A stretch of 64,000 nt of DNA from Gymnorhina tibicen. Its lineage: Eukaryota; Chordata; Aves; Passeriformes; Artamidae. The DNA is taken from contig VXAZ01003899.1 of NCBI GenBank assembly GCA_013399875.1, positions 2,403,817 through 2,467,816 on the forward strand. The letters are read 5' to 3'. Positions 61,668 to 64,000 of the stretch are shown here, one piece after another (within the stretch, counting starts at the first letter, position 1; each line of letters starts with the position of its first letter). Position numbers and translations under genes: made by a program. Under the pieces are notes generated by a model that saw only the letters and a list, made by a program, of their open reading frames with translations, made no database searches and was not told the DNA's origin.

Positions 61668-64000
61668 ACCTGCTTTAGCCAAGAGAGAAAATAAATGCTT
61701 GGTCCTTTATTGGATTTCCCTCCCTCAGTAATGTCAATTTCTTTAAAACTGGCTGCCCTGTTTTGTCAATTCAGCAATCTCAAGGCTGTCCTGTTACGTT
61801 CGTTTCAGAGTGAAATAAAGAAAGGGTAGATACCAGCCTAAGGAAACTGTATCACCACGTACAGAGTTTAACTCACTGATGTATATAATGTAACTGTTAT
61901 TCCTTGCTGAACCAAATCAGAAATATTGTTCTGGAGATCCTTTAGGGTTTACAAAGTAATTTTTATGTGTTCAGTTAACTGTGAACTCCACTTCTAGAAA
62001 AGCTGATATGTTGAAATAAAAGGTCTGTGTGTTAGACTACAGCATGAAGCATTGTACCTGACTACCAGAAAGTGATCATTCACAAACACACACCCGTAAA
62101 CAGACGTGTTGTGTTTTTAATTCAACATACAATTTTCTGAGGCTTTTAAAGACTTGTATCATATTTACTGTGGAAAAAACAACCTGAGAACCTCAACTTA
62201 ATCTTTACAGAGAATGTTTCCAAGATCACCGTATTCTGTGTATTTCTCAACTATTATCCCTCCCAAAATCCCCCTTATTTCTATGATTTTCATATGCTTT
62301 TGGGCCAGCTCCATCTATCTAAAGCACACTAAATAACTCACATTTTTCTTCTTTCTTTTTTCCATCTGTTGTCTCTATAAACCTCAAGGAGCTGAACACT
62401 TAAATTTCAAAGAAACTCTGTGGAAGGCAGTTATCTCATTAAAATTCTCAGCTGCTAAATTTTCTCCTGCTGAGACACTTGGGCCGAAAACTCGCACCCA
62501 AATCTGTGTGAAACACCTCTCAGCACCATGCTAGGCTGCTTCTTAGAGCGTCTTTCCTCAGAAAGCCCATAAATCCATTCTCATGGAAGTGTTCAAGAGA
62601 GTAGGAGGGGAAGGCGCATGGCTTGCAAGGTGCCCATTAAGTTCATTTCCTCATTTCCTCATTGCTGCATCTTTCCTGTTTTTCTTTTTTTTTTGTTAAA
62701 TTCCTGTTTGCTCATTATTGAATCTCACTTCCATTTTTTTGTTTATATGTTGTTTACTTTTCATATAAGCAGGGACTTCATTCCCCTATTTGTACATTTA
62801 GCACCCAGAAGAAGGCATTCCATACAGTAATAGCAGCTTTGTAAATTCCTCTAAAAGAGTAAACTTGAAGCATTATCCATCTGCAGTGGAGTTATGCCTT
62901 TTTTTACTATTATTTTGCTCTAGCAGAGGCACAGTTCATTAATGCCCACAAACACTTTAACTTCATTAATTCTGATTCTGTAAATGAAAACAAGTTCCTC
63001 CATAGAGAGCCTTTTTTAAAGGCAATATCTCAGGTCTGTGACTGTGTCAAATGAAAATCCTAGACTTATGAATTCATCTGTGACCTGAAGCCTTAGGCAG
63101 CACATATGCACAGCCTTACACTGCACAAGTGCACAACTTCCTCAAGGCTTCTGAGCAAAACAGCATTGCCCAGAAGCAACCTGACTAAACTCAGACCATT
63201 CCTAACGCTTTTGAAGCTTCTGAAACCTAACTGGGCTCTGATTTAATCACGACCCTTAGTTTAATGACATTTCAGGGGGAATTCCCTTCCCTGAATGCAG
63301 ACAGTACCACTTTAGATCCTTTATGGTTCCCCTATCCCAGTCCTGAAGGCAGGGCTCTGCTGCCAGTCCTGTGCTGTATCTGCTGGCCCAACAGAGATAT
63401 CTCAGGGGATCTTGTGTCTAACACAGCACCACAACTGTGTTCCAGCACCAAAATCACTGCTTCAGAAATGTAACAATGCCATGTCAGTTCAAAACAGAGT
63501 ATTAAAGTTGGGGCCATTAAACAAAAGCAACTTGTGTCCCCAGAATCCAATTTGAAGACCCTATTCCCAAAATATAAGCAAATAGCTACTGCCTTGTTTA
63601 TTCTGCAGGCATCAGTAAGGGAGGTGGCCCAGTGGCCAACACAGACACAGCTCACTCTGCTGCTGGAGACTTCCCCAGCAAGCTAATAGACACCTTGCAA
63701 TGAACTGGAAAACTGGGAAGGAAAACTGGGACTGGCGTTACTGCAGCAGTTGGACACAACAGTGAATAAGCCATAGAAATTGGCAAGAAACAAAGTTGTC
63801 TTCATTCTGCCTGGGTACTGGAAAAACTTACAGATTTATTTGGAATCATCTCAGTTTTAGTAGTTTGCTGTGGTCTCTTCAGGTTTGTTTTTTGCTGGAT
63901 TTTTTTAATTATTATTTTTATTGCCATTTTTGGCATGCAATCTGGATGAGGGATTTTAACGGCGAGGTGATTAATTTGTGGAAAAGTAGGGGCTGCAATC

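Larger units (their letters stand above)
58306..64000. other. Unique non-coding DNA with two inverted repeats
   Basis: No gene or transposon was recognised. A short CA-rich run lies near 58697-58708 and a T-rich run near 62680-62695. Two inverted repeats near 61 kb are listed separately. The 62900-63010 segment contains repeated CATTAAT/TTCATTAAT motifs and may be regulatory, but this is only an impression. Confidence 0.6.

Overview
The window looks like non-coding DNA from a bird nuclear chromosome, plausibly a songbird. Long stretches are AT-rich and unique. Interspersed repeats are sparse. The recognisable ones are two truncated CR1 LINE 3' ends in opposite orientations, three kinds of endogenous-retrovirus LTR with short target-site duplications, and faint MIR-like relics. 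No protein-coding gene can be supported. Every open reading frame is short (the longest is about 200 codons), has no recognisable domain, and often lies inside a repeat or a base-skewed tract. The window is probably intergenic or intronic. One N at 51864 marks an assembly gap.

Layout: 1-16318 is unique AT-rich DNA with a MIR-like relic near 5.2 kb and an A-rich tract near 10.9 kb. A minus-strand solo LTR lies at 16319-16791, with a 6-bp duplication carrying one mismatch. A plus-strand solo LTR of a different family lies at 19213-19870, with a perfect 5-bp duplication. 19876-34154 holds unique DNA, a minus-strand CR1 fragment (23231-23366), small microsatellites, a pyrimidine-rich block (26260-27090), several perfect palindromes and a possible split MIR. 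34155-34350 is a decayed 21-bp tandem array, followed by a CpG-rich solo LTR at 34406-34893 with a perfect 6-bp duplication. 34900-51489 is unique DNA, parts of which look like conserved regulatory sequence. A second copy of the 19.2-kb LTR family lies at 51490-52002. 52087-64000 is unique DNA with one plus-strand CR1 tail (58193-58305) and two notable inverted repeats near 61 kb.

The most unusual object is at 51490-52086. The LTR is followed, after 8 bases, by the complement of an entire tRNA-Lys(CTT), from the complement of the 3' CCA to the tRNA's 5'-terminal base. Retroviral plus-strand strong-stop DNA should contain only the last 18 tRNA bases (the primer-binding site), because synthesis stops at methylated A58. 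Here the copy runs on to tRNA position 1 and then changes to AT-rich DNA. This is what an integrated plus-strand strong-stop product (U3-R-U5 plus a fully copied tRNA primer) would look like. The structure is read directly from the sequence; the mechanism is inference.
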